NCBI GenBank assembly: GCA_025929125.1
Contig: JAICMT010000140.1
Span: forward strand, 1 to 5,409
From: Acidobacteriaceae bacterium
GTDB taxonomy: Bacteria > Acidobacteriota > Terriglobia > Terriglobales > Acidobacteriaceae
Length of the DNA stretch: 5,409 bases
Reading direction: 5' to 3'
This document shows positions 1-5,409 of the stretch, in pieces (the first letter of the stretch is position 1; each line of letters begins with the position of its first letter). The notes below the pieces were generated by a model. That model was given only the letters and a program-made list of their open reading frames with translations, was not told the origin of the DNA and ran no database searches. The translations under genes and the position numbers were made by a program.

Positions 1-183
1 GCCGAACGAAAGTTCTCGGCCGAGCTGCAGGTGCTTGCGCTCAATGTGCTGAATCATCCAAACCTCACGCAGCCGATTGCGGTAGTGGATTCGCCGCTGT
101 TCGGACGATCGGTCGGCCTCACCGGCGGCGGCTCGCTCTCGCCGAGCCGTTGCTTCGACATGCAGTTGATGGTCAAGTTCTAA
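1..183 (+). CDS. TonB-dependent receptor, C-terminal fragment (5' end outside window)
   Basis: Frame 1 is open from the left edge to the TAA at 181-183 and encodes the last 60 residues of a longer protein. The visible part contains ELQVLALNVLNHPNLTQP, then SPLFGRSVGL, then a final strand SRCFDMQLMVKF ending in Phe. This matches the C-terminus of the large Oar-like TonB-dependent receptors common in Acidobacteriota: an E..N(V/L)(F/L)NHPN element, a short FG element, and a last beta strand ending in an aromatic residue recognised by the BAM complex. Such proteins are outer-membrane beta barrels, usually with a carboxypeptidase-regulatory-like N-terminal domain that cannot be seen here. The substrate cannot be told from this fragment. 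The next gene starts 56 bases downstream with no clear terminator between them. The assignment to the receptor class rests on a short stretch, so it is probable rather than certain. Confidence 0.72.
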   Translation, partial: AERKFSAELQVLALNVLNHPNLTQPIAVVDSPLFGRSVGLTGGGSLSPSRCFDMQLMVKF

Positions 184-239
184 CCACGCCGTCGGCACTT
201 CGCAGGCAAGCGGGTTGGCTGAGCGGCTAGACTTGACCC

Positions 240-677
240 ATGGGATGGGTGGCCAGAATAGCGCGCCGAAGGCCGGCAGACTGGGGGCTGGCGTTCGAGG
301 CGCTATTGCTGCTAACCAGCTTTCGGCTGGCACTGGCGTGGTTCCCTGCAAGCACAATTCTCGGCAGACTCGCGCGGGGCGCTGGCGCAGAAGCCGCGTA
401 TAACGCGACGGGGCAGCAGATGCGGATGGCGCGGCGGGTGCAGTGGGCAGTGAGCGCGGCGACACGGCACTCTCCGGTAGAATTTGTGTGCTTTCCTCAG
501 GCGCTGGCGGGCTACTGGATGCTGCGCCGAAGAGGAGTCGCTGCAACGCTGGTGTATGGAGTCGCCCGGTCGCAAACCGCAGAGCTGCAGGCGCACACCT
601 GGCTGAGCGTCGGGGAGAGCATCGTTCTGGGCGGCGAGACCGCAGAGAGATTCACGCCCATGGAACGCTGGACCTGA
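240..677 (+). CDS. Standalone lasso-peptide B2-like protein (transglutaminase-like cysteine peptidase fold)
   Basis: This is a 145-residue protein. An in-frame TGA at 234-236 makes ATG 240 the first possible start; no good ribosome binding site precedes it. Residues about 17-36 form a hydrophobic segment (FEALLLLTSFRLALAWFP), as at the N-terminus of B2 proteins. The core shows CFPQALAGYWMLRRRG with Cys84, then ATLVYGV, then QAHTWLSVGE with His119, then VLGGE and F.PMERW. This order is typical of the B2 family (McjB C-terminal half; transglutaminase core), in which a Cys-His-Asp triad cleaves the leader of a lasso-peptide precursor. Cys84 and His119 are 35 residues apart, close to the 36 I recall for McjB. 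No Asp occurs after His119, so the acid is absent or replaced by a Glu (126, 133, 136 or 142). No PqqD-like RRE (B1), cyclase, precursor or exporter gene is visible, so a role in lasso-peptide maturation is unproven. The family call is fairly sure; the function is not. Confidence 0.78.
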   Translation: MGWVARIARRRPADWGLAFEALLLLTSFRLALAWFPASTILGRLARGAGAEAAYNATGQQMRMARRVQWAVSAATRHSPVEFVCFPQALAGYWMLRRRGVAATLVYGVARSQTAELQAHTWLSVGESIVLGGETAERFTPMERWT

Positions 678-751
678 GTCGTTAATAAGCCAGTGACTTA
701 CGCGATTCGGCAGCTCAACCTCACAACCTGAGAGCGTTTGGGATCAACTAA

Positions 752-2500
752 GTGGGAATGGAGCCTTTAGGTACTACGCCCTGGTGGCAGACCGCTGTCA
801 TCTATCAGATCTATCCGCGTTCCTATCAGGATTCGAACGGCGATGGAATCGGCGACCTTGCTGGAATCATGAGCAGGCTGGAGTATGTGGCCAAGCTAGG
901 TATTAAAGCCATCTGGATCTCGCCCTTCTATCCGTCCCCCATGGCGGACTTCGGATATGACGTCTCGGACTACTGCAACGTAGACCCGATGTTCGGCACG
1001 CTGGCCGACTTCGCCGCGTTGATCCAGCGGACTCATGAATTAGGGCTGCGACTGATTATGGATTTCGTCCCGAACCATACCTCGAACCAACATCCGTGGT
1101 TTCTCGAGAGCCGGAGTTCGCGGGATAATCCGAAGCGGGATTGGTATCTGTGGCACGACCCGGCTGAAGGTATGGGGCCTCCCTCGCACAGGCCGCCAAA
1201 CAACTGGCTGTCGCACTTTGGGGGAACCGCGTGGACTTGGGACGAAACAACCGGGCAGTTTTACATGCACTCGTTTCTACCGCAGCAGCCGGATCTTAAC
1301 TGGCGCAATCCGGAAGTACGAAAGGAGATGTACAATGCGCTGCGGTTCTGGCTGGACCGGGGCGTGGACGGTTTCCGTATGGACGTGCTGTGGCTGCTGA
1401 TTAAGGATGCACAGTACCGGGACAATCCGATCAATCCGAATTGGAAGCCGGGAACTTCGTCCTTTGGGCGGTTTCTGCCGCTGTATACCGCCAACCGTCC
1501 GGAGACGCACGAGATAGTGGCAGAGATGCGCGCTCTGCTGGAGACTTATCCGGGCGAACGGTTGCTGATCGGCGAGATCTATCTTCCAATCGAGGAGCTG
1601 GTGCAGTACTACGGCGCCAGCGTGCCCGTGGGAACAGAGGAAGAGCTGCACGACTTGACTACAGCTTCCATCACTGGGCCCAGACTGAAAGGCGCGCAGC
1701 TTCCGTTCAATTTCCACCTGATTCAGACGCCTTGGAGTGCGCACGCGATCGCATGCCTGATCCGGGACTACGAGGCGGCGCTCCCCCCGGGAGCGTGGCC
1801 AAACTGGGTGCTCGGCAACCACGATCAGATGCGACTGGCAACACGGATTGGCGAGGAACAGGCTCGGGTAGCGGGGATGCTGCTGCTGACGCTTCGGGGC
1901 ACTCCGACGCTCTACTACGGAGACGAGCTTGGCATGAAGGACGGCGTGATTGCGCCGGACCAGGTGCAGGACCCGGCGGAGAAGAACCAGCCGGGGATTG
2001 GGATGGGACGCGATCCGGAGAGGACGCCGATGCTATGGGACAACTCGGCCAATGCAGGATTTACGACGGGCAAGCCCTGGCTGCCCATTAATCCGGAGTT
2101 CACGAACTATACGGTGGAGACGGAGAGCAAGGACAAGGGCTCTGTGCTGAGTCTGTACCGCAAGCTGCTGGAGCTGCGGTGCGACCACGCCGCGCTGCAC
2201 TCCGGTGACGTGTACGGGGTCAAGCCGGAGGACGACAGCAATCAGCAGGTGCTGGGATACCGGCGAACAGATGGCATCGAACGGATTCAGGTACTGCTGA
2301 ACCTTTCTGGGGAGCCGCAGGAGGCGCCGTGTCCGCCGGGGCGGGTGATGCTCTCGACCCGCGCCGGACGGGATGCCGAATCGATCCGAGGCAACGTAAA
2401 ACTGCAACCGCACGAAGGTGTGGTGATTGTGCTCGAGGAACATCTGTCAGGACAGTCGCCGACCCTGCGCAGGAATAAGGGCGAGCAACGGAGGGCCTAG
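752..2500 (+). CDS. GH13 alpha-glucosidase (oligo-1,6-glucosidase-like)
   Basis: A complete 582-residue glycoside hydrolase family 13 enzyme that would release glucose from the non-reducing end of alpha-glucosides. The (beta/alpha)8 barrel starts at about residue 12 with WWQTAVIYQIYPRSYQDSNG; D27, N29, D31, I33 and D35 form the usual calcium-binding loop. Subsite -1 residues include D70 and Y74. Conserved regions are DFVPNHTS (D104-S111), QPDLN (179-183), GFRMDV (nucleophile D211), LIGEIY (acid/base E275) and LGNHDQ (D358). A C-terminal beta-sandwich (about 470-555) is followed by a short charged tail. Val212 after the nucleophile is the residue found in oligo-1,6-glucosidases, where maltases often have Ala or Thr; this hints at tolerance of alpha-1,6 bonds but does not prove it. 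No signal peptide is seen, so a cytoplasmic location is likely. GTG 752 follows an in-frame TAA and has GGGA 8 bases upstream; ATG 758 is the alternative. Sucrose hydrolase or isomerase activity cannot be excluded. Confidence 0.93.
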   Translation: MGMEPLGTTPWWQTAVIYQIYPRSYQDSNGDGIGDLAGIMSRLEYVAKLGIKAIWISPFYPSPMADFGYDVSDYCNVDPMFGTLADFAALIQRTHELGLRLIMDFVPNHTSNQHPWFLESRSSRDNPKRDWYLWHDPAEGMGPPSHRPPNNWLSHFGGTAWTWDETTGQFYMHSFLPQQPDLNWRNPEVRKEMYNALRFWLDRGVDGFRMDVLWLLIKDAQYRDNPINPNWKPGTSSFGRFLPLYTANRPETHEIVAEMRALLETYPGERLLIGEIYLPIEELVQYYGASVPVGTEEELHDLTTASITGPRLKGAQLPFNFHLIQTPWSAHAIACLIRDYEAALPPGAWPNWVLGNHDQMRLATRIGEEQARVAGMLLLTLRGTPTLYYGDELGMKDGVIAPDQVQDPAEKNQPGIGMGRDPERTPMLWDNSANAGFTTGKPWLPINPEFTNYTVETESKDKGSVLSLYRKLLELRCDHAALHSGDVYGVKPEDDSNQQVLGYRRTDGIERIQVLLNLSGEPQEAPCPPGRVMLSTRAGRDAESIRGNVKLQPHEGVVIVLEEHLSGQSPTLRRNKGEQRRA

Positions 2501-2615
2501 GGAGTTGTGAACCGAGTACGCCGGCGATTCCCACACGAAGCGCACACGGAATGGGACTGGGGGCCTGTTAAGATAAGCAGGAAGTCCAGTCGCGCAGCCG
2601 CGGGTGTGCGCGCAT

Positions 2616-2620
2616 AAAGG
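2616..2620 (+). promoter_or_regulatory. Putative ribosome binding site that favours the TTG start of mraY
   Basis: AAAGG lies 10 bases before TTG 2631. The upstream in-frame GTG 2604 has no comparable purine run at a usual distance: the nearest, AGGAAG at 2579-2584, is 19 bases away. The site is weak, but together with protein homology it supports the TTG. Confidence 0.4.
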
Positions 2621-2630
2621 CGGGCGCCGA

Positions 2631-3767
2631 TTGCTTTACTGGCTGCTGTATCAGAAGCTGTTCCCCTACTTCCGGGTCTTCCGTATCTTTCGCTACCTGA
2701 CGTTCCGGACGGCGTTTGCAAGCCTGACAGCGCTCGCGATCGGGTTGCTGATCGGACCTTTTGTCATCGAGCGACTGCGCGAGTTTCAGATCGGGCAGTA
2801 CATCCGTGAAGACGGCCCGCAGAGCCATAAAAAGAAAGGTGGCACACCGACCATGGGCGGCGTGCTGATCTGCATTTCGATTCTGGTGCCTACGTTGCTC
2901 TGGGCAGACCTGTCGAATCCGCTGATCTGGGTGGTGATGCTATCGACCGTGGCGTTTGGTGCGATCGGCTTTGCGGACGATTACATCAAGGTGGTGAAGA
3001 AGCGAAATCTGGGACTGACAGCGCGGCAGAAGCTGGGGCTTCAGTTTGCGGCCAGCGCGGCCGTGGCAGTGGGGCTGCTTGTCCTGCAGAAACACCGGGC
3101 GTACTCGACACGGCTGGTGGTCCCGTTTGCGAAGAAGTACCGCCCCGATCTGGTTTGGCAGTGGCTGGGAGGTATTCCGCACGCGCACTGGATGGCCTTT
3201 CTGCCGTTTGTAGTGTTTGTGGTACTTGTGATCACGCTGACCAGCAACGCGGTGAACTTGACCGACGGGCTGGACGGGCTGGCGATTGGATGCACGATCG
3301 TGGCCACGGCAGCGCTGACGGTACTGACTTACGTGAGCGGGCACGCGGTCTTCTCCGATTACCTGGAGATTCCCAGGATGGCGCTGGTGAGCGAAATGAC
3401 GGTCTTCTGCGGATCCATGGTGGGGGCCTCGATCGGGTTCCTCTGGTACAACGCGCATCCGGCCGAGGTTTTTATGGGCGACGTCGGATCACTCGCGCTG
3501 GGTGGAGCGATTGGCACGGTCGCGGTGATCATCAAGCAGGAGCTGCTACTGCCGTTTATCGGCGGTGTGTTCATCATGGAGGCGGCGAGCGTGATCCTGC
3601 AGGTGGGCAGCTATAAGCTGCGCGGCGGCAAGCGGATCTTCCGGATGGCTCCCCTGCACCATCACTTTGAGCTGCTCGGATGGAGCGAAAGCAAGGTGAT
3701 TGCGCGCTTCTGGATTCTCGCACTGGTGTTTGCACTGTTTGCGCTGACGACGCTGAAACTGAGGTGA
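2631..3767 (+). CDS. mraY: Phospho-N-acetylmuramoyl-pentapeptide-transferase (MraY)
   Basis: An integral inner-membrane enzyme that transfers phospho-MurNAc-pentapeptide from UDP to undecaprenyl phosphate, making lipid I, the first membrane step of peptidoglycan synthesis. From TTG 2631 it has 378 residues and starts MLYWLLYQKLFPYF, the usual N-terminus. GTG 2604 would add nine residues (MCAHKGGRR) of no family character. Motifs in this numbering: KKKGGTPTMGG (67-77), FADDYIK with catalytic D116/D117, NLTDGLDGLAIG (209-220), GDVGSL with D284, and PLHHHFELLGW with H343-H345. Multiple hydrophobic segments fit the ten-helix topology. The Asp pair falls one residue from D117/D118 of the Aquifex enzyme, which also favours the TTG. 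Upstream is the GH13 gene, not murF; downstream is murD after 86 bases. A TAAGAT element at 2569-2574 could be a weak -10 box, but no -35 box is convincing. The enzyme looks intact. Confidence 0.97.
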   Translation: MLYWLLYQKLFPYFRVFRIFRYLTFRTAFASLTALAIGLLIGPFVIERLREFQIGQYIREDGPQSHKKKGGTPTMGGVLICISILVPTLLWADLSNPLIWVVMLSTVAFGAIGFADDYIKVVKKRNLGLTARQKLGLQFAASAAVAVGLLVLQKHRAYSTRLVVPFAKKYRPDLVWQWLGGIPHAHWMAFLPFVVFVVLVITLTSNAVNLTDGLDGLAIGCTIVATAALTVLTYVSGHAVFSDYLEIPRMALVSEMTVFCGSMVGASIGFLWYNAHPAEVFMGDVGSLALGGAIGTVAVIIKQELLLPFIGGVFIMEAASVILQVGSYKLRGGKRIFRMAPLHHHFELLGWSESKVIARFWILALVFALFALTTLKLR

Positions 3768-3783
3768 TGCGATCACGATCGCA
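3764..3783 (+). repeat. Two overlapping inverted repeats at the mraY stop codon
   Basis: TGCGATC (3768-3774) and GATCGCA (3777-3783) are exact reverse complements around a 2-base centre. As RNA this would give a 6-bp stem with a CACG loop. A second pair, GTGAT (3764-3768) and ATCAC (3772-3776) with loop GCG, includes the mraY TGA and shares bases with the first, so the two cannot fold together. No T-run follows, so a classical rho-independent terminator is unlikely. A protein-binding site or an mRNA-processing hairpin is possible; chance is also possible at this length. Confidence 0.45.
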
Positions 3784-3828
3784 ACCCTGTCATAGAGTTT
3801 CGGATGGCTTGCTACTGTTTTGGTAACT

Positions 3829-3838
3829 GTGGTACCAC
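3829..3838. repeat. Ten-base perfect palindrome upstream of murD
   Basis: GTGGTACCAC reads the same on both strands. An overlapping pair, TGGTA (3821-3825) and TACCA (3833-3837) with a 7-base spacer, could form an alternative stem. It lies 15 bases before ATG 3854 and 24 bases before ATG 3863, where an operator or translation-control element could act. No known site is recognised, and a ten-base palindrome can arise by chance. Confidence 0.35.
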
Positions 3839-3853
3839 TCTTTCCCTTGGAAA

Positions 3854-5248
3854 ATGCAATCTATGGAACTGAAGAATAAGCGCGTGCTGGTGGTGGGCCT
3901 AGGGAAGTCTGGAATTGCAGCGGCACTGTTTTTGCGAGATCGGGGGGCACGGGTGACGGTCTCCGATGCGCGCAGCGCCCAGGAACTGGAGCGAGAGATC
4001 CCGGCGCTGCTGGAAGCGGGGGTGATGGTCGAGACGGACGGGCATGGACTGCTGACCTTCCGGGGACAGGATCTGATCGTGGTGTCCCCAGGAGTACCCT
4101 ATGACACGCCGGAGCTGGCACAGTCACGCGCGTTTGGCATCCCGGTGATCGGTGAGCTGGAACTGGCGTGCCGGTTCCTGCAGGGACAGATTACGGCGGT
4201 GACGGGATCGAATGGGAAGACCACGACCACAAGTCTCATCGGGAAGATCTTCGCCGACTGCGGACGCGACACGCTGGTGGGCGGCAACATCGGCGTGCCG
4301 GTCATTGAGCTGGTACAGCGAACTTCCGTCGGAACGATGAACGTGCTGGAAGTTTCGAGCTTCCAACTGGAAACCGTGGAGGCGTTTGCACCGCACATCG
4401 CCGTGGTGCTGAACATCACTCCGGACCACCTCGACCGGCATGGAAGCTTTGAGAACTACGCGGCGATGAAGGCACGGATTACCTCGAAGCAGACACATGC
4501 GGACTTCCTGGTGCTGAATGCGGAGGACAAGCCCACGCAGATGGTCGCCGGCAAGACACAGGCGCAGGTGTTCTGGTTCAGCGGTCGGCGGCCGATCCGG
4601 CAGGGGGCATTCGTACACGGGGAGAGCATTGTGTTTGTGCCCCGCGAGGGCGGCCCGACAGAGCCGGTGATGCCGGTGGCGGAGATTCCGCTGAAGGGTG
4701 CGCACAATGTGGACAACGTGCTCGCTGCGGTGTGTGCCGCCCGGCTCGGTGGGGTCCCGGCGGAGAAGATTCGCGAGGCAGTCCGAAGTTTTCAGGCTGT
4801 GGAGCACCGGCTGGAGTTTGTGGCTGAGGTAAGCGGGGTGGCGTACTACAACGACTCCAAAGCGACCAATGTGGATGCGACCAAGAAAGCGCTGGAGGCG
4901 TTTCCGGGCGGGGTGCATTTGATCCTTGGCGGCAAGGATAAGGATTCGGATTACACCGAGCTGGCGGACCTGATCCGGAAACGGGTGAAAACTGTTGCCA
5001 CAATTGGTTCGGCAGCAGAGAAGATTGAGCGGCAGCTGGCGGGAGTGACGAAGATAGTCTCAGCGGGCACCCTGGAATCGGCAGTACAAACGACCGCGGC
5101 AACCGCGGCGGCCGGAGATGTGGTGCTTCTGGCTCCCGCGTGCTCGAGCTTCGATCAGTTTGACAATTACGAGCACCGTGGGCGCAGCTTCAAAGAGATT
5201 GTGAGACAGCTTGTCGGTGCGAGATCGCGGCCGGGAGTTGAGAACTAA
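3854..5248 (+). CDS. murD: UDP-N-acetylmuramoylalanine--D-glutamate ligase (MurD)
   Basis: A cytoplasmic ATP-dependent Mur ligase that joins D-glutamate to UDP-MurNAc-L-Ala. It has 464 residues from ATG 3854. ATG 3863 (MELKNKRVLVVGLGKSG) gives 461 residues and is just as plausible: GGAAAA at 3849-3854 is well spaced for it but collides with the first ATG. Domain 1 has the Rossmann-like VLVVGLGKSG (11-20). Domain 2 has the P-loop GSNGKTTTT (K122), EVSSFQLE (from E166), NITPDHLDRH (187-196) and NYAAMK, whose K206 matches the carbamylated Lys of the family. Domain 3 has EHRLE (317-321), YYNDSKATN (332-339), GGKDKDSDY (from 359) and APACSSFDQFDNYEHRG (from 427). All signatures are present, so the enzyme should be active. 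It sits 86 bases after mraY and 11 bases before ftsW, the usual dcw order, and is probably cotranscribed with ftsW. Product assignment is firm; only the start is open. Confidence 0.97.
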   Translation: MQSMELKNKRVLVVGLGKSGIAAALFLRDRGARVTVSDARSAQELEREIPALLEAGVMVETDGHGLLTFRGQDLIVVSPGVPYDTPELAQSRAFGIPVIGELELACRFLQGQITAVTGSNGKTTTTSLIGKIFADCGRDTLVGGNIGVPVIELVQRTSVGTMNVLEVSSFQLETVEAFAPHIAVVLNITPDHLDRHGSFENYAAMKARITSKQTHADFLVLNAEDKPTQMVAGKTQAQVFWFSGRRPIRQGAFVHGESIVFVPREGGPTEPVMPVAEIPLKGAHNVDNVLAAVCAARLGGVPAEKIREAVRSFQAVEHRLEFVAEVSGVAYYNDSKATNVDATKKALEAFPGGVHLILGGKDKDSDYTELADLIRKRVKTVATIGSAAEKIERQLAGVTKIVSAGTLESAVQTTAATAAAGDVVLLAPACSSFDQFDNYEHRGRSFKEIVRQLVGARSRPGVEN

Positions 5249-5251
5249 GGG
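5247..5251 (+). promoter_or_regulatory. Ribosome binding site of ftsW overlapping the murD stop
   Basis: AAGGG begins inside the murD TAA and is 8 bases before ATG 5260. The overlap suggests that translation of murD and ftsW is linked. A second AGG at 5255-5257 is too close to the ATG to serve well. Confidence 0.6.
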
Positions 5252-5259
5252 CGTAGGAA

Positions 5260-5409
5260 ATGGCGAAGCGGGTTGGTGTCGACAAGTGGCTGTTTGGAAC
5301 CGTGTTTCTGCTGGTGCTCTTCGGCCTGGTGATGGTGTTCTCGACCTCCGCGGTGATGGCGAAGGAGACGCTGGGCTCGCCCTATGCGTTCGTGGGCAGG
5401 CAGGCACTA
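5260..5409 (+). CDS. ftsW: Septal peptidoglycan polymerase FtsW, N-terminal fragment (runs off the window)
   Basis: The reading frame from ATG 5260 stays open to the last base and encodes 50 residues beginning MAKRVGVDKWLFGTVFLL. A first membrane helix spans about residues 10-29 (WLFGTVFLLVLFGLVMVFST) and is followed by SAVMAKETLGSPYAFVGRQAL. The D-(K/R)-W/L start, the G.VMVFS(A/T)S element after helix 1 and the F..RQ element before the next helix are typical of FtsW/RodA/SpoVE (SEDS) proteins. These are inner-membrane glycosyltransferases that polymerise lipid II together with a class B penicillin-binding protein. Position directly after murD favours FtsW over RodA. The gene follows murD by 11 bases with its ribosome binding site in the murD stop, so the two are very likely one transcript. 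About seven-eighths of the protein lies outside the window, so catalytic residues cannot be checked. Confidence 0.9.
   Translation, partial: MAKRVGVDKWLFGTVFLLVLFGLVMVFSTSAVMAKETLGSPYAFVGRQAL

Noticed and set aside
184..239. Terminator for the receptor gene or promoter for the B2-like gene
   Set aside because: No stable inverted repeat followed by a T-run is present, and the single TTGACC at 233-238 is too close to ATG 240 to act as a -35 box for it.
693..731. Tiny open frame (MTYAIRQLNLTT) between the B2-like and GH13 genes, considered as a lasso precursor
   Set aside because: Only 12 codons with a GTG start and no ribosome binding site; far too short for a leader plus core peptide, and without the conserved leader Thr near a core Gly.
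678..751. Possible promoter around TTAATAA at 682-688 before the GH13 gene
   Set aside because: The AT-rich hexamer matches the -10 consensus poorly and no -35-like box lies at the right distance.
1277..1822. 181-codon open frame on the minus strand inside the GH13 gene
   Set aside because: Antisense shadow of a clearly coding frame; no motif and no ribosome binding site support.
1441..2091. 216-codon open frame on the plus strand inside the GH13 gene
   Set aside because: Overlaps the conserved catalytic part of the GH13 frame; composition rich in Arg, Gly, Asp and Ala, with no family features.
2464..2473. CCTGCGCAGG palindrome near the end of the GH13 gene as part of a terminator
   Set aside because: It lies inside the coding region, 27 bases before the end of the stop codon, has no loop and no T-run; likely chance in GC-rich sequence.
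2604..2630. GTG 2604 as the mraY start
   Set aside because: The nine extra residues do not resemble MraY N-termini and no ribosome binding site is well placed, whereas TTG 2631 gives the typical MLYWLLYQK start.
3155..3616. 153-codon open frame on the plus strand inside mraY
   Set aside because: Runs through the MraY membrane core in another frame and shows low-complexity Arg/Gly composition.
4124..4918. 264-codon open frame on the minus strand inside murD
   Set aside because: It lies wholly opposite a confirmed enzyme gene, has no recognisable motifs, and is rich in Arg, His and Pro, as expected for an antisense shadow in GC-rich DNA.

Overview
The window is a compact, moderately GC-rich bacterial segment in which every supportable gene lies on the + strand. 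The best guess for the source is a member of the Acidobacteriota (Terriglobia, Acidobacteriaceae type). This rests on the style of the TonB-dependent receptor C-terminus at the left edge, the MraY N-terminus (MLYWLLYQKLFPYF), and the use of GTG and TTG starts. It is inference from remembered family members, not a database result.

Layout: (1) 1-183, the last 60 residues of an outer-membrane TonB-dependent receptor of the large acidobacterial type. (2) 240-677, a small standalone protein of the lasso-peptide B2 / transglutaminase-like family. Its Cys and His are recognisable, but no Asp lies downstream of the His and no lasso partner gene is in the window. (3) 752-2500, a complete GH13 alpha-glucosidase / oligo-1,6-glucosidase-like enzyme with all catalytic motifs intact. 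(4) 2631-3767, mraY. (5) 3854-5248, murD. (6) 5260 to the right edge, the first 50 codons of ftsW.

The right half is a standard stretch of the division and cell wall (dcw) cluster. MraY makes lipid I at the inner membrane. MurD adds D-Glu to UDP-MurNAc-L-Ala in the cytoplasm. FtsW is the septal SEDS glycan polymerase that uses the resulting lipid II. The left half is accessory: receptor, B2-like protein and glucosidase occupy the place where murF often sits in a canonical dcw cluster, so this looks like a rearrangement or insertion boundary. The gap between mraY and murD holds overlapping inverted repeats.

I see no RNA genes, CRISPR arrays, insertion sequences or clear rho-independent terminators. 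I do not see a clearly new system. The most unusual item is the orphan B2-like protein with a seemingly incomplete triad.
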